The position numbers were made by a program, and so were the translations under genes. Below are positions 55,635-64,000 of a stretch of DNA of 64,000 nt, piece after piece. The notes beneath the pieces were generated by a model. It was not told where the DNA came from. It made no database searches and saw only the letters and a list, made by a program, of their open reading frames with translations. How positions within the stretch are numbered: the first letter of the stretch is position 1; the number at the start of each line of letters is the position of its first letter. Origin of the DNA: Bacillus_BD sp963708895 (GTDB lineage: Bacteria; Bacillota; Bacilli; Bacillales; Cytobacillaceae); contig CAVPUE010000002.1 of assembly GCA_963708895.1 (NCBI GenBank), positions 124,001-188,000 on the forward strand, given 5' to 3'.

Positions 55635-55701
55635 CAATGTTGTGAATCAAAACTGTGATGACATTAGTTTTCTTCTAAAAGCAACATTTGAGAAAAGAGC
55701 C
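55635..55701 (-). repeat. Partial copy E of the dispersed element (5' half)
   Basis: On the minus strand it begins GGCTCTTTTCTCAAA (55701-55687), identical to the first 15 bases of copy B, then TGTTGCTTTTAGAAG and CTAATGTCAT, clearly matching the next 40 bases of copy B. The right arm and 3' hairpin are missing. It lies 3' of the pheB terminator. Confidence 0.65.
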
Positions 55702-55766
55702 ATGTACAATTATTTTTTATCATGGTAAAGTGTTTGTAAAATACTAAATATAGGGAGAAAAAATAC

Positions 55767-56621
55767 GTGAAAACAGGTTATTTAGGTCCTAAAGCGACTT
55801 TTACAGATTTAGCAGCTAGAGAAATGTTTCCAGATTATGAGGCTGTGGCCTTTACGACCATCCCCGATTGTATTGATGCTGTAGTGAATGATGAAATAGA
55901 TATTGCCGTTGTACCGCTCGAGAATGCCCTTGAAGGCTCGGTAAATATCACATTAGACTATTTGATCCATGAAGTCGATTTGCCCGTCAGAGGCGAACTC
56001 TCGGCCCCAATTCGACAACATTTAATGGTACATCCCAATCAAGTGGATCACTGGAAAGAGTTAAACATTATTTATAGTCATACCCATGCGATTGCCCAAT
56101 GCCATAAGTTTTTACACTCAGAATTAAAGGGTGTACGAACAGAAAGCTATACTTCCACAGCTGGAGCAGCTCAGTATGTCATGGAACACCCTGATGAACC
56201 AATTGGTGCGATTGCCAATGAATTAGCCGCAAAAGAATATGGTTTGGTGATTGTCAAACCGGATATCCATGATTTTAATTATAATCGGACACGCTTTGTT
56301 TTCTTATGTAAGCAGCCATTAGAATTACCAATCAAACCAAACTTTGTTGGTTACAAAACGACATTGATGGTTACATTACCAGAAGACCGTTCAGGAGCTC
56401 TTCACCAAGTGTTATCAGCTTTCTCATGGCGTAACCTCAATTTAATTAAAATTGAATCACGACCAACCAAAACAGGCTTAGGTAATTATTTCTTTATTAT
56501 TGATATTGATAAGGCATTAGATGATGTATTAATTCCAGGGGCGATTGCTGAAATCGAAGCACTGGGTTGTCAAGTGAAGGTATTCGGTAGTTATCCTTAC
56601 TATCAGCTACAGGCAAAATAA
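55767..56621 (+). CDS. pheA: Prephenate dehydratase
   Basis: Converts prephenate to phenylpyruvate for phenylalanine, 284 residues. Catalytic domain GYLGPKATFTDLAA at the N-terminus and the TRF motif in NRTRFVFL; C-terminal ACT regulatory domain with GALHQVLSAF and ESRPTKTGLGNYFFI for Phe feedback. GTG 55767 behind AGGGAG. Confidence 0.96.
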   Translation: MKTGYLGPKATFTDLAAREMFPDYEAVAFTTIPDCIDAVVNDEIDIAVVPLENALEGSVNITLDYLIHEVDLPVRGELSAPIRQHLMVHPNQVDHWKELNIIYSHTHAIAQCHKFLHSELKGVRTESYTSTAGAAQYVMEHPDEPIGAIANELAAKEYGLVIVKPDIHDFNYNRTRFVFLCKQPLELPIKPNFVGYKTTLMVTLPEDRSGALHQVLSAFSWRNLNLIKIESRPTKTGLGNYFFIIDIDKALDDVLIPGAIAEIEALGCQVKVFGSYPYYQLQAK

Positions 56622-56657
56622 AGAATAGAGGCTCAAGGTCCCTGAGCCTCTATTCTT
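56621..56657. terminator. Bidirectional terminator between pheA and niaR
   Basis: Perfect 15-bp stem AAGAATAGAGGCTCA/TGAGCCTCTATTCTT with a short loop, serving both convergent genes. Confidence 0.85.
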
Positions 56658-57202
56658 TAATCTATTGTATCAATTAGAAAATTCGCTTCTCGCAATGCAT
56701 TCTCTGCATCATCAAGTGCTTTTTTTGAAGAAGCACTCAATGTATGAAGATGAATTCCATTTGTTAATTCTAACAAGTAAGAGGCTTTTGTCTCCCTCAC
56801 TTTTCTCATAAATTCACTCACTTCTTTTCGATTTGAAACTAGAATAGACGCGGTTAAATCTCCGTAGACTGGATGCTCAATTCTGACGTCTTTCACGGTA
56901 ACACCGTGATCAACGATCATATTCAGTTCCTCTTCGGTCCGTTCTGGTGGATGATTACAAGCGATGGTCCGCTCGAAATTGACAGTTGGTTTTACATTTT
57001 TCATATAGATATACCCTTGACTTGTTGCAAGAATCGGTTCATTCTTCGCTTTCAGTAAGGAAATATCTCCGACAATTACCTGTCTACTTACATTTGTTTT
57101 CGCTGCTAACTCACTACCGGTAAACGGTACATCTGACTCTTTTAATAGTGATAAAATGTGTTCACGTCGATCCTCTCCCGAAACTTTTTTTACTGCTTTC
57201 AT
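56657..57202 (-). CDS. niaR: NAD biosynthesis repressor NiaR (YrxA)
   Basis: A 181-residue regulator with an N-terminal HTH_11 domain (ILSLLKESDVPFTGSELA, SRQVIVGDISLLK) and a C-terminal 3H domain whose histidines (NHPP, DHGV, GIHLHTL) bind metal and nicotinate. It represses NAD synthesis genes when niacin is available. It is 25 bases downstream of nifS in the same direction. Confidence 0.95.
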   Translation of the reverse strand: MKAVKKVSGEDRREHILSLLKESDVPFTGSELAAKTNVSRQVIVGDISLLKAKNEPILATSQGYIYMKNVKPTVNFERTIACNHPPERTEEELNMIVDHGVTVKDVRIEHPVYGDLTASILVSNRKEVSEFMRKVRETKASYLLELTNGIHLHTLSASSKKALDDAENALREANFLIDTID

Positions 57203-57226
57203 GCTTTTTCTTCCCCCTTAACAAAA

Positions 57227-58372
57227 TTAAATCTCCATTACCCTGCATGCTGCAATGATCTTTACAAGCGCTTGTCCTAAATCTGTCAGATCCTCTTCGG
57301 TCGTATGTTGGCCAAAAGAAATACGGATAAATTCCTTGCCAATTTTCTCTGGTATTTCCATGGCAACCATCGTTTTAGATGCGGCTTTCTGACCGGTAGC
57401 ACACGCACTTCCTGTTGAAATTGCAAATCCAAGTCTATTGCATTCAAGCATAACCCATTGGCCTTCAAGACCATGCAGTCTGAGCCCAATGGTATGAGGA
57501 ATTTGCTCATCCCCGGTACTTCCATAAATGGTCACCCTGTTTTTTTCTTTTTCTAAAAGGGACAGGAATAAATTTCGTAACTTTTTTGCTTGTTGCAGAC
57601 TAGAAGATAAATCCTTATAACAATTTTGCGCAGCCACTGTCATTGCCGCGATAGCAGGAACGTTAACCGTACCAGGTCTAAAACCATTTTCATGGGATGT
57701 TCCAGGATAATATTGTTTCCATGCTAGTGTTGGATTGACATAGGCGACCCCTGTTCCTTTTGGTCCATAAAATTTATGAGAAGAAATCGATAAACCATCC
57801 ACCACGTTTGCAATTGGTTTAAGATCGATTTTTGCAAAAGAATGCACCGTATCACAATGAAATAGAATGCCTTGCTCTTTACACCACTTGGCAATTTCAA
57901 ATACAGGTTGGATGGAACCAATTTCGGAATTAGCATGTTGGATGGCGATAAGGACAGTATCTTCTCTTGTTGCGCTTTTTAAAGCCTCGATATCAATGCG
58001 ACCCACTTCATTTAATGGTAATAAGGTTACCTCATAGTCTTGTTCTGATAGTGATGTTAAAGAACTCCGGATCGAAGTATGTTCAGCCATATTAGAAATA
58101 ATATGGAAACCCGGTTTTTTCTTTGCGGACAGAAGTGCTTGGATACTTAGAAAGTTACTTTCAGAGCCACCACTTGTGAAATAAATCCCACTTTTTTCAA
58201 CACCAAGCATTTCAGCGAATTCATGACGGCAATTTTCTACTATATCCTTTGCTTCAGTGCCAAAATCATGAAGACTTCCTGTATTACCGTAGTATTTTGT
58301 CGCTGCTTCTACATATACATTAGCTGCTTCTCTATCAAGAGGAGTACTCGCTGCATAATCAAAATATTTCAT
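57227..58372 (-). CDS. nifS: NifS-type cysteine desulfurase of the nad locus
   Basis: A 381-residue PLP enzyme. The PLP lysine is in SSHKFYGPKG, the active Cys region is STGSACATGQK, and the N-terminus is YFDYAASTPLD. In B. subtilis the divergent NifS matures the Fe-S cluster of NadA. It shares its upstream region with nadB. Confidence 0.95.
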   Translation of the reverse strand: MKYFDYAASTPLDREAANVYVEAATKYYGNTGSLHDFGTEAKDIVENCRHEFAEMLGVEKSGIYFTSGGSESNFLSIQALLSAKKKPGFHIISNMAEHTSIRSSLTSLSEQDYEVTLLPLNEVGRIDIEALKSATREDTVLIAIQHANSEIGSIQPVFEIAKWCKEQGILFHCDTVHSFAKIDLKPIANVVDGLSISSHKFYGPKGTGVAYVNPTLAWKQYYPGTSHENGFRPGTVNVPAIAAMTVAAQNCYKDLSSSLQQAKKLRNLFLSLLEKEKNRVTIYGSTGDEQIPHTIGLRLHGLEGQWVMLECNRLGFAISTGSACATGQKAASKTMVAMEIPEKIGKEFIRISFGQHTTEEDLTDLGQALVKIIAACRVMEI

Positions 58373-58465
58373 TTCAGTCCACCTGCTTTTCTATAAAATA
58401 ATGACTTTACGATAAAAGATCGAAATCTAATTCTTATAGTATCAAATTTACCAGAAATCCGAAAA

Positions 58466-58520
58466 AAACACTTGTCATTAGTTTAAATCTATGTAAATAT
58501 ATGTGTCAAGACACTTGTTA
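58466..58520. promoter_or_regulatory. NiaR-type operator between nifS and nadB
   Basis: Two copies of ACACTTGT occur, at 58468 and 58511, the second inside TGTGTCAAGACACTTGT. This resembles the known NiaR/YrxA box built on TGTC/GACA half-sites. TTGTCA (58472-58477) and TAAATA (about 58494) may form the nadB promoter, and TTGACA on the minus strand near 58510 the nifS promoter, so NiaR binding would cover both. Confidence 0.6.
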
Positions 58521-58546
58521 ACTTAAGAGAGGCTGATGACATAAAC

Positions 58547-60110
58547 ATGAATTCAAATGTTGTAATCATTGGAAGTGGAATCGCTGCTTTGCAGCTAGCA
58601 AAAAAATTACGTCATGATTTAAATGTGATTATTTTCACAAAGTCAAATATAACAACAAGCAATTCTTATTTAGCTCAAGGTGGAATCGCTGTTGCCATGT
58701 CTGATAACGATAATTGGAATAAACATTATAGTGATACATTAGAAGCTGGACGTTACCATAATAACGAAGAGGCAGTAGCTCAAATGACAAAAGAAGCGCC
58801 TGCTTTAATAAAAGAACTCATTCATGAAGGTGCACCTTTTGACAGAGATGGATTAGGTCAAATAAAACTTGGTCTCGAAGGAGCTCATAGTGAAAAAAGA
58901 ATTATTCACGGTGGGGGAGATGCTACAGGTAAAACGGTCATTGATTTTTTGCAAACTCAAACACAAGATATTAGGATCGTTGAAAATGCCACAGTTTATG
59001 ATTTATTGATAGATGAAAATCGATGTGTTGGTGTTAAGGTGAAAGATCAGAGTGGGAGAAACCTATCTGTTACAGCAGATCATGTCGTGATTGCTACAGG
59101 TGGAATCGGTCAAATCTATAGCTTTACATCTAGTGCTGCGACAGTTACGGGAGACGGAATTGCTTTAGCCTACCGTGCTGGTGCAGAACTCACAGATATG
59201 GAATTTGTGCAATTCCATCCAACCCTTCTTTATGCAAATGGAAAAGGTGTTGGCCTTGTTTCAGAAGCGGTTAGAGGGGAAGGGGCAAGATTAGTAACAG
59301 AAGATGGAACCTATATCATGGAAGGTGTCCATCCATATAAAGATTTGGCTCCAAGACATGTTGTATCACAGACGATTTATCAAAATATGAAAAAAGGAAA
59401 GTCTGTCTACTTAGACATTACATGTATTCAAGACTTTGAATCTCTATTTCCGACTGTTACGTCGATATGCAAGGAACATGGAATCGATTTACATGCCGGA
59501 AAAATACCTGTTGTGCCTGGTTGCCATTTTTTAAATGGTGGAATTCGAACGGATTTAAATGGTCAAACATCGATTGCAGGTTTGTATGCGATTGGAGAAG
59601 CGGCATGTACAGGTGTTCATGGGGCAAATCGATTAGCAAGTAATTCATTATTAGAGGGTTTATATTTTGGTGATAAATTAGCAGAGTGCATTAATGAGGC
59701 TCCAATCACAAATGGGCACGTAAAAATCAAACCAAAACAACAGAAACAAATGTTGTTACAATCATGAATTGCCTGACATATCAACGTTAAAAATGACCAT
59801 GATGGATCGAACTGGTATTTCACGTACTGGAGAAGCTCTCGAAACACAGCTGAAATTCCTAGAAAGCTATAACGTTCACCATTGGTTAGAGGCAGATTTG
59901 GATGATTTATCACAAGAAGAGTTAACGAAAGTCTTTATGCTGATAAGTTCGTGGCTTGTGACGAAAGCTGCTCTAAAGAGAACCGAAAGCCGGGGAGGCC
60001 ATCTACGTGCTGATACTCCGAATGAAGAGCAGCAATGGGAGAAACAACAAATCATTTTACAAAAGAACGGTGTACGAGTTGAATCAATAAAAACAAAAAT
60101 AACAACTTGA
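58547..60110 (+). CDS. nadB: L-aspartate oxidase (frame broken near 59762)
   Basis: FAD enzyme forming iminoaspartate for quinolinate. N-terminal FAD fold IIGSGIAALQLAKKL, substrate-site HGGGDATGK and the GEAACTGVHGANRLASNS motif. The frame from 58547 stops at 59767. The conserved C-terminal helical domain (LKFLESYNVHHWL, ALKRTESRGGHLRAD) continues in another frame to 60110, so one base too many or two missing near 59762 splits it. Repaired length is about 520 residues, normal for NadB. Confidence 0.92.
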
Positions 60111-60185
60111 GCCATTTTTTTTACTTTTGATAGTCTAGTAGTTTAATAGGGTTGGCTTTATTTTTAAAAACAGGGGTGTAGGAAA

Positions 60186-61283
60186 ATGAGTATTTTACAA
60201 TCAATGACAAATAAAATGATTCCAGAACAATATAAGCAAATGTCCACTGAGGAATTGGAAAATCGCATTAAAGAAGTCAAAGCAAGATTAGGGGATCGCT
60301 TATTTATTCCGGGGCATCATTATCAAAAGGACGAAGTGATCAAATATGCTGATGCAAAAGGGGATTCATTAGTACTTGCGCAACTATCTGCACAAAACAA
60401 ATCCGCGGAGTTTATTGCTTTTTGCGGTGTTCACTTTATGGCTGAAACCGCAGATATTTTAACGACAGATGGGCAAAAAGTCTTCTTACCAGATATGCGA
60501 GCAGGCTGCTCTATGGCAGATATGGCTGATATTCATCAAACAGAGCGTGCCTGGGATGTGCTTACCGAGACTTTTGGAGATACCATCTTACCTTTAACCT
60601 ATGTTAATTCAACGGCTGCGATTAAGGCATTTGTAGGCGAGCACGGCGGTGCAACCGTTACGTCATCAAATGCTGAAAACATGGTAACTTGGGCTTTTGA
60701 ACAAAAAGAGAGAATCTTGTTTTTACCTGATCAGCATTTAGGTCGGAATACAGCTTTCAATTTAGGTGTTCCATTAGAGCAAATGGCTGTATGGGACCCC
60801 ATTCAAAATAAATTAATCTATGAAGGAAACGTTGAAGGGATAAAAGTCATTTTATGGAAGGGTCACTGTTCCGTTCATGAAAACTTTACAGTGGCAAATG
60901 TTCAATCAGTAAGAGAACAACATCCAGAAATGAAAATTATTGTTCACCCTGAATGCACACATGAAGTGGTTTCATTAAGTGATATGGCTGGATCGACGAA
61001 TTATATTATAAAAGCCATTGAAAATTCAGAACCAGGCTCATCATGGGCAATCGGAACGGAACATAATTTAGTTAATCGAATCATTCAAGAACATCGGGAT
61101 AAAAAGATCATTTCATTAAATCCGTATATGTGTTCATGTTTAACGATGAATCGAATCGATCTTCCACATTTAGCTTGGACTCTTGAAAGTATTGAAAGCG
61201 GGGAAACGCACAATATCATTAAGGTCGATCAAGATGTGGCAGCAAAAGCAAAACTGGCTCTAGATCGTATGTTGCAAAGGTAA
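60186..61283 (+). CDS. nadA: Quinolinate synthase
   Basis: 4Fe-4S enzyme condensing iminoaspartate with DHAP, 365 residues. Cluster cysteines appear in FCGVHFMAETA, HPECTHEV and YMCSCLTMNRI. It directly follows nadB; the usual nadC between them is absent. RBS AGGGGTGTAGG. Confidence 0.96.
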   Translation: MSILQSMTNKMIPEQYKQMSTEELENRIKEVKARLGDRLFIPGHHYQKDEVIKYADAKGDSLVLAQLSAQNKSAEFIAFCGVHFMAETADILTTDGQKVFLPDMRAGCSMADMADIHQTERAWDVLTETFGDTILPLTYVNSTAAIKAFVGEHGGATVTSSNAENMVTWAFEQKERILFLPDQHLGRNTAFNLGVPLEQMAVWDPIQNKLIYEGNVEGIKVILWKGHCSVHENFTVANVQSVREQHPEMKIIVHPECTHEVVSLSDMAGSTNYIIKAIENSEPGSSWAIGTEHNLVNRIIQEHRDKKIISLNPYMCSCLTMNRIDLPHLAWTLESIESGETHNIIKVDQDVAAKAKLALDRMLQR

Positions 61284-61294
61284 TAATAGGGGAA

Positions 61295-61332
61295 AGTATC
61301 AGCTGCATTTTCTGTGGCTGGTATTTTTTTTT
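61295..61332 (+). terminator. Terminator of nadBA
   Basis: AGTATCAGC/GCTGGTATT with T8. Confidence 0.7.
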
Positions 61333-61393
61333 GAGGGTTGTTCTACATAATCGATGAATTCAGCGCATATGTTGTTATGTAAAAATAAATAAA

Positions 61394-61425
61394 TAAATAG
61401 CAATTTGCCTACTACAACATAGAAT
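61394..61425 (+). promoter_or_regulatory. Possible sigma-E promoter of safA
   Basis: CATAGAAT (61418-61425) matches the sigma-E -10 at 7 of 8 positions, 33 bases before safA. The -35 (AAATAGC, 61395-61401) is poor. safA is sigma-E dependent in B. subtilis. Confidence 0.4.
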
Positions 61426-61457
61426 GTATGGACTTATGCACAGGAGGGGAAATCAGA

Positions 61458-63374
61458 GTGAAAATCCATATCGTACAAAAAGGGGATACTCTTTGGAAGA
61501 TCGCCAAGAAATACGGCGTGAACTTTGAGGAGCTGAAGAAATTAAATTCACAGCTCAGTAACCCTGATATGATTATGCCCGGAATGAAAATTAAAGTCCC
61601 AACATCTGGTGGAAATATAAAAAAAGAAACACAGACTGGGACCGGCGGAGCAAAAATCAATTTGGGTTCTAAAAAGGAACAGCCGATCAAAGAGCAACCA
61701 ATTGTAAAGGAAAAACCAATTAAGGAAATGCCTGTTCAAACACCAAAGGAAAAACCAATTAAAGAAGTGCCAGTTAAGGAAGTACCGGTAAAAGAGGTAC
61801 CAGTAGAAATACCAGTTAAGGAAAAACCAAAAGAAAAACCAAAGGAAAAACCGAAAAAACCATTCATCCCAAAAATACCACAACCAATTATTCCAGATAT
61901 TGATATTAATAATTATTATATGACAAATATGTCAAATATTAATGTTCACGAACAAGCAAATGTTCCACCACCATTACCACCAAAACCTGTAAACATTCTA
62001 CCAACCATCCCACCACCGATTCCAAAAGAATTACCAAAAAAAGAATTACCTATAAAGGAATTACCAAAAAAAGAAACACCAGTGAAGTCTTTACCAAAGC
62101 AAGAATTACCAAAAAAGTTAGCACCAGCGAAGCCATTACCAAAGCAAGAATTGCCAATAAAAAGCACCAGCGAAGCCATTACCAAAGCAAGAATGCCAAA
62201 AAAAAGCACCAGCGAAGCCATTACCAAAGCAAGAACTGCCAATTCAAAAAGCACCAACTGGAATAGGAGGTCAATATCAGCCAATGTTTCCATATCCGCA
62301 ACAAATGAGTCCAATCTATAACCCATGTGCGCCTGTGTATAATCCTTGTCAAGACCCATGTTATCCTGGTCCACAAGCCATGCCATATCCAAATATGTTT
62401 GCGCAAGGACCATATCCACCAGTCCAAGGAGCATATATGCCAATGGCACAACCACTTCCATATCCAGAGGTGCAGGGAAGTTATATGCCAGCACACCACT
62501 TCGGTATCCGGAAATGCCAAGTGCCAATATGCCAGTACAACCGCAGGGCTTTCCAGAGGTGCAAGGAAGTTATATGCCAGCACAACCACTTGGTTTTCCA
62601 GAAATGCCAAACGCTCATATACCAGCGCAGCCGCAGGGCTTTCCAGAAGTACAAGGAAGTTATATGTCACCGGAGCCAAGTGGGTTTTCTCCAACTGAAG
62701 GATACAATCTGCCGTCAAATATGATGCCAGGTGTTCCGAACGATGAAATGTTGGAAGAATCATCACCATTTATGGGCTTTGGGCCTACAGTAGCGGGGGC
62801 AGAGACAATGCCTGAACCTTTTTACGGCGCACCCGTAAATCCGTCATATCCACAGTATGAACAATATGTAAACCCGCAGGTTCAAGGTAAAAGTATGGGT
62901 GTTCCGCAACCGATGATGCCAGGACCAGTTATGCCAGCACAAATGCCAATGATGGATCAAATGCCAATGATGGATCAAATGCCAATGATGGATCAAATGC
63001 CAATGATGAATCAAATGCCAATGATGGGTCAAGTGCCAATGGGGTATCCACCATATCCAGCCCAGAACAAAAACGACTGTGGTTGTGGAGGGCCAAAAGC
63101 TTCACCTTATGGTAGTTATGGTATACAGCCTGATTACCGCCATCCATCGACACTACCAAGCTATCCGCAGGGTGGGAGTTTTGGTCATATCCCGCCATAT
63201 CCAGGTCCATTCGGATATGAGTCAGTACCGCCATATCCCGCACAGTTTGGTTATGGTCCGCAGTCTCAGTTTCATCCATTTGGAGCACAAGAAACACCGG
63301 ACTATGGCAGCCCTTATGATAATTATGAGGGAATTGACGAAGACCAACGAGATGAAATTGATGAATCATACTAA
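61458..63374 (+). CDS. safA: Spore morphogenetic protein SafA (two frame breaks)
   Basis: LysM protein at the cortex/coat interface that nucleates the inner coat with SpoVID. The LysM domain (IHIVQKGDTLWKIAKKYGV) is at residues 3-50. A Lys-Glu-Pro-Val repeat region and a long Pro/Met/Tyr/Gln-rich tail follow, with 30-residue and QMPMMD repeats and a CGCGG motif. Frame changes near 62160 (one extra A) and 62497 (one missing A) cancel; repaired length is about 638 residues, much longer than B. subtilis SafA. GTG 61458 lies after GGAGGGG. Confidence 0.88.
62464..62672 (+). repeat. 90-bp coding repeat in safA
   Basis: Three units begin with PEVQGSYM at 62464, 62553 and 62643, about 90 bases apart; each unit reads roughly FPEVQGSYMPAQPLGFPEMP plus ten more residues. 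The 89-base first interval reveals the one-base loss near 62497. Confidence 0.8.
62940..63047 (+). repeat. 18-bp tandem repeat (QMPMMD) in safA
   Basis: Units starting at 62940, 62958, 62976, 62994 and 63012 encode QMPMM followed by D, N or G, with a degenerate sixth unit at 63030. The first three are identical at DNA level, suggesting recent slippage. Confidence 0.9.
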
Positions 63375-64000
63375 TAATTTTGGAGGAGACGAACGTTCTA
63401 ATCATCGTCTCCTTTCTTATTTAAAACAAAATGTTTCCTTAGATGTTCAGAAAATAAAACATATCAGGAAACATGTATATTTAGCCCAACTGAAGGATGG
63501 ATGTCAGTTTATCATGAAAGGATTTTCCGCAAGAAGAAGCCTGCTGTTACAAGGTGCTTTTACTTCCTCGCTAAAAATTCATCATTTTCCGTTTACGTAT
63601 TCTTTTTATTTAGGATTACCAAGTGTTTATTTTGATTCAAAATTTTATGGCTATCTTGAATATATTGAACCGAGTCACCAAACATTTTTCTATAATAGCA
63701 GGGATAACTGTTCAGAAGGACTTGCCTTATTACAAAAATACCATCATACATCAAAACAGTTAGTCGGCAGCTATAAAAATTTATTACCGGCTTACAACCT
63801 GCAAAATAAATGGCAGGAAAGATTTCTTTTTTTTGTAAAAAATAAAGAGATTCTTTCTCTTTTTATCCCGAGTGAGATTTATTCCGATCTTGTATCATGG
63901 GCAGAATGGTCGTTAACAGGAATCGAAATGGAAACTAACTTGTCTCCCTATGTCATCTTACATGGGGATGTAGCCCATCATAATTTTATTAGAAGAAAGG
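63361..64000 (+). CDS. Phosphotransferase-fold (APH/CotS-like) protein, partial
   Basis: The frame is open from ATG 63361 to the window end (213 codons). It contains LQKYHHTSKQL and the catalytic-loop motif LHGDVAHHNF (HGDxxxxN), the signature of aminoglycoside-phosphotransferase-fold kinases, and resembles the CotS/YutH type linked to spores. The start is uncertain: ATG 63361 overlaps the end of safA by 14 bases and has no good RBS, and a terminator-like hairpin lies at 63385-63412 inside the frame, so translation may begin further down. The C-terminus is outside the window. Confidence 0.7.
   Translation, partial: MNHTNNFGGDERSNHRLLSYLKQNVSLDVQKIKHIRKHVYLAQLKDGCQFIMKGFSARRSLLLQGAFTSSLKIHHFPFTYSFYLGLPSVYFDSKFYGYLEYIEPSHQTFFYNSRDNCSEGLALLQKYHHTSKQLVGSYKNLLPAYNLQNKWQERFLFFVKNKEILSLFIPSEIYSDLVSWAEWSLTGIEMETNLSPYVILHGDVAHHNFIRRK
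63385..63417 (+). terminator. Terminator-like hairpin after safA
   Basis: GGAGACGA (63385-63392)/TCGTCTCC (63405-63412) followed by TTTCTT, 10 bases after the safA stop. Confidence 0.65.

Noticed and set aside
59769..60110. A stand-alone small gene (possible nadC fragment) between nadB and nadA
   Set aside because: The sequence is the C-terminal domain of NadB, not quinolinate phosphoribosyltransferase.
61548..62769. Long aromatic-rich open frames on the minus strand opposite safA
   Set aside because: They mirror the low-complexity, proline-rich safA repeats, have no RBS, and encode improbable Phe/Trp-rich strings.
62940..63047. CRISPR-like array
   Set aside because: The units are 18 bp, contiguous without spacers, in frame and encode QMPMMD in SafA.

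Overview
The window is chromosomal DNA from a low-GC, endospore-forming member of the Bacillaceae. Gene content and order follow the classical Bacillus block gerM - ilv/leu - tig - clpX - lonB - lonA - engB - hem operon - spoVID - valS - folC - maf - radC - mre - min - spoIVF - rplU/rpmA - spo0B - obg - pheBA - nad - safA. It is not B. subtilis itself: it carries an RNase E/G gene, a pilus-type cluster between folC and spoIIB, and a LiaI-like membrane gene. It also lacks rph after gerM and nadC between nadB and nadA.

Layout. 1-1600: the 3' end of gerM, rdgB, a metallophosphoesterase and a tRNA-Arg(UCU). 1690-10680: the ilvBHC-leuABCD operon behind a perfect cre site, a sigma-A promoter and a Leu-specific (CTC) T-box leader, with two large hairpins between leuA and leuB. 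10790-20150: ysoA, trigger factor, ClpX, LonB, LonA and the GTPase EngB. 20380-30200: ysxD, the heme operon hemAXCDBL, spoVID and ysxE. 30230-36600: a decayed dicarboxylate/amino-acid symporter, a small membrane protein, T-box-controlled valS, and folC. 36660-42480: a DsbA-like lipoprotein, a prepilin behind a long structured leader, prepilin peptidase, pilM, a pilN'-'pilC junction and spoIIB. 42740-50350: maf, radC, mreBCD, minCD and spoIVFAB. 50440-56660: RNase G, L21/Prp/L27, spo0B, obg, pheB and pheA. 56660-64000: niaR, divergent nifS and nadBA under a NiaR-type operator, safA, and a partial phosphotransferase-fold gene.

The genes form several functional modules: branched-chain amino acid synthesis under T-box and CcpA control; heme synthesis with a candidate PerR box; ATP-dependent proteolysis; cell shape and division-site placement; sporulation and coat assembly with sigma-F and sigma-E promoter candidates; and NAD synthesis under NiaR.

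Two things shape how the window should be read. First, at least a dozen otherwise well conserved genes, including hemA, hemL, mreC, mreD and ilvB, contain one or more frame breaks that a base added or removed would repair, mostly in or beside short homopolymer runs. Residual sequencing error is the simplest explanation, so I annotate those genes across their full span. Second, the best candidate for something undescribed is a dispersed, structured intergenic element of about 190 bp. It has three near-full copies and two partial ones, all just 3' of genes and usually right after a terminator. A second candidate is the multi-hairpin leader upstream of the prepilin gene.
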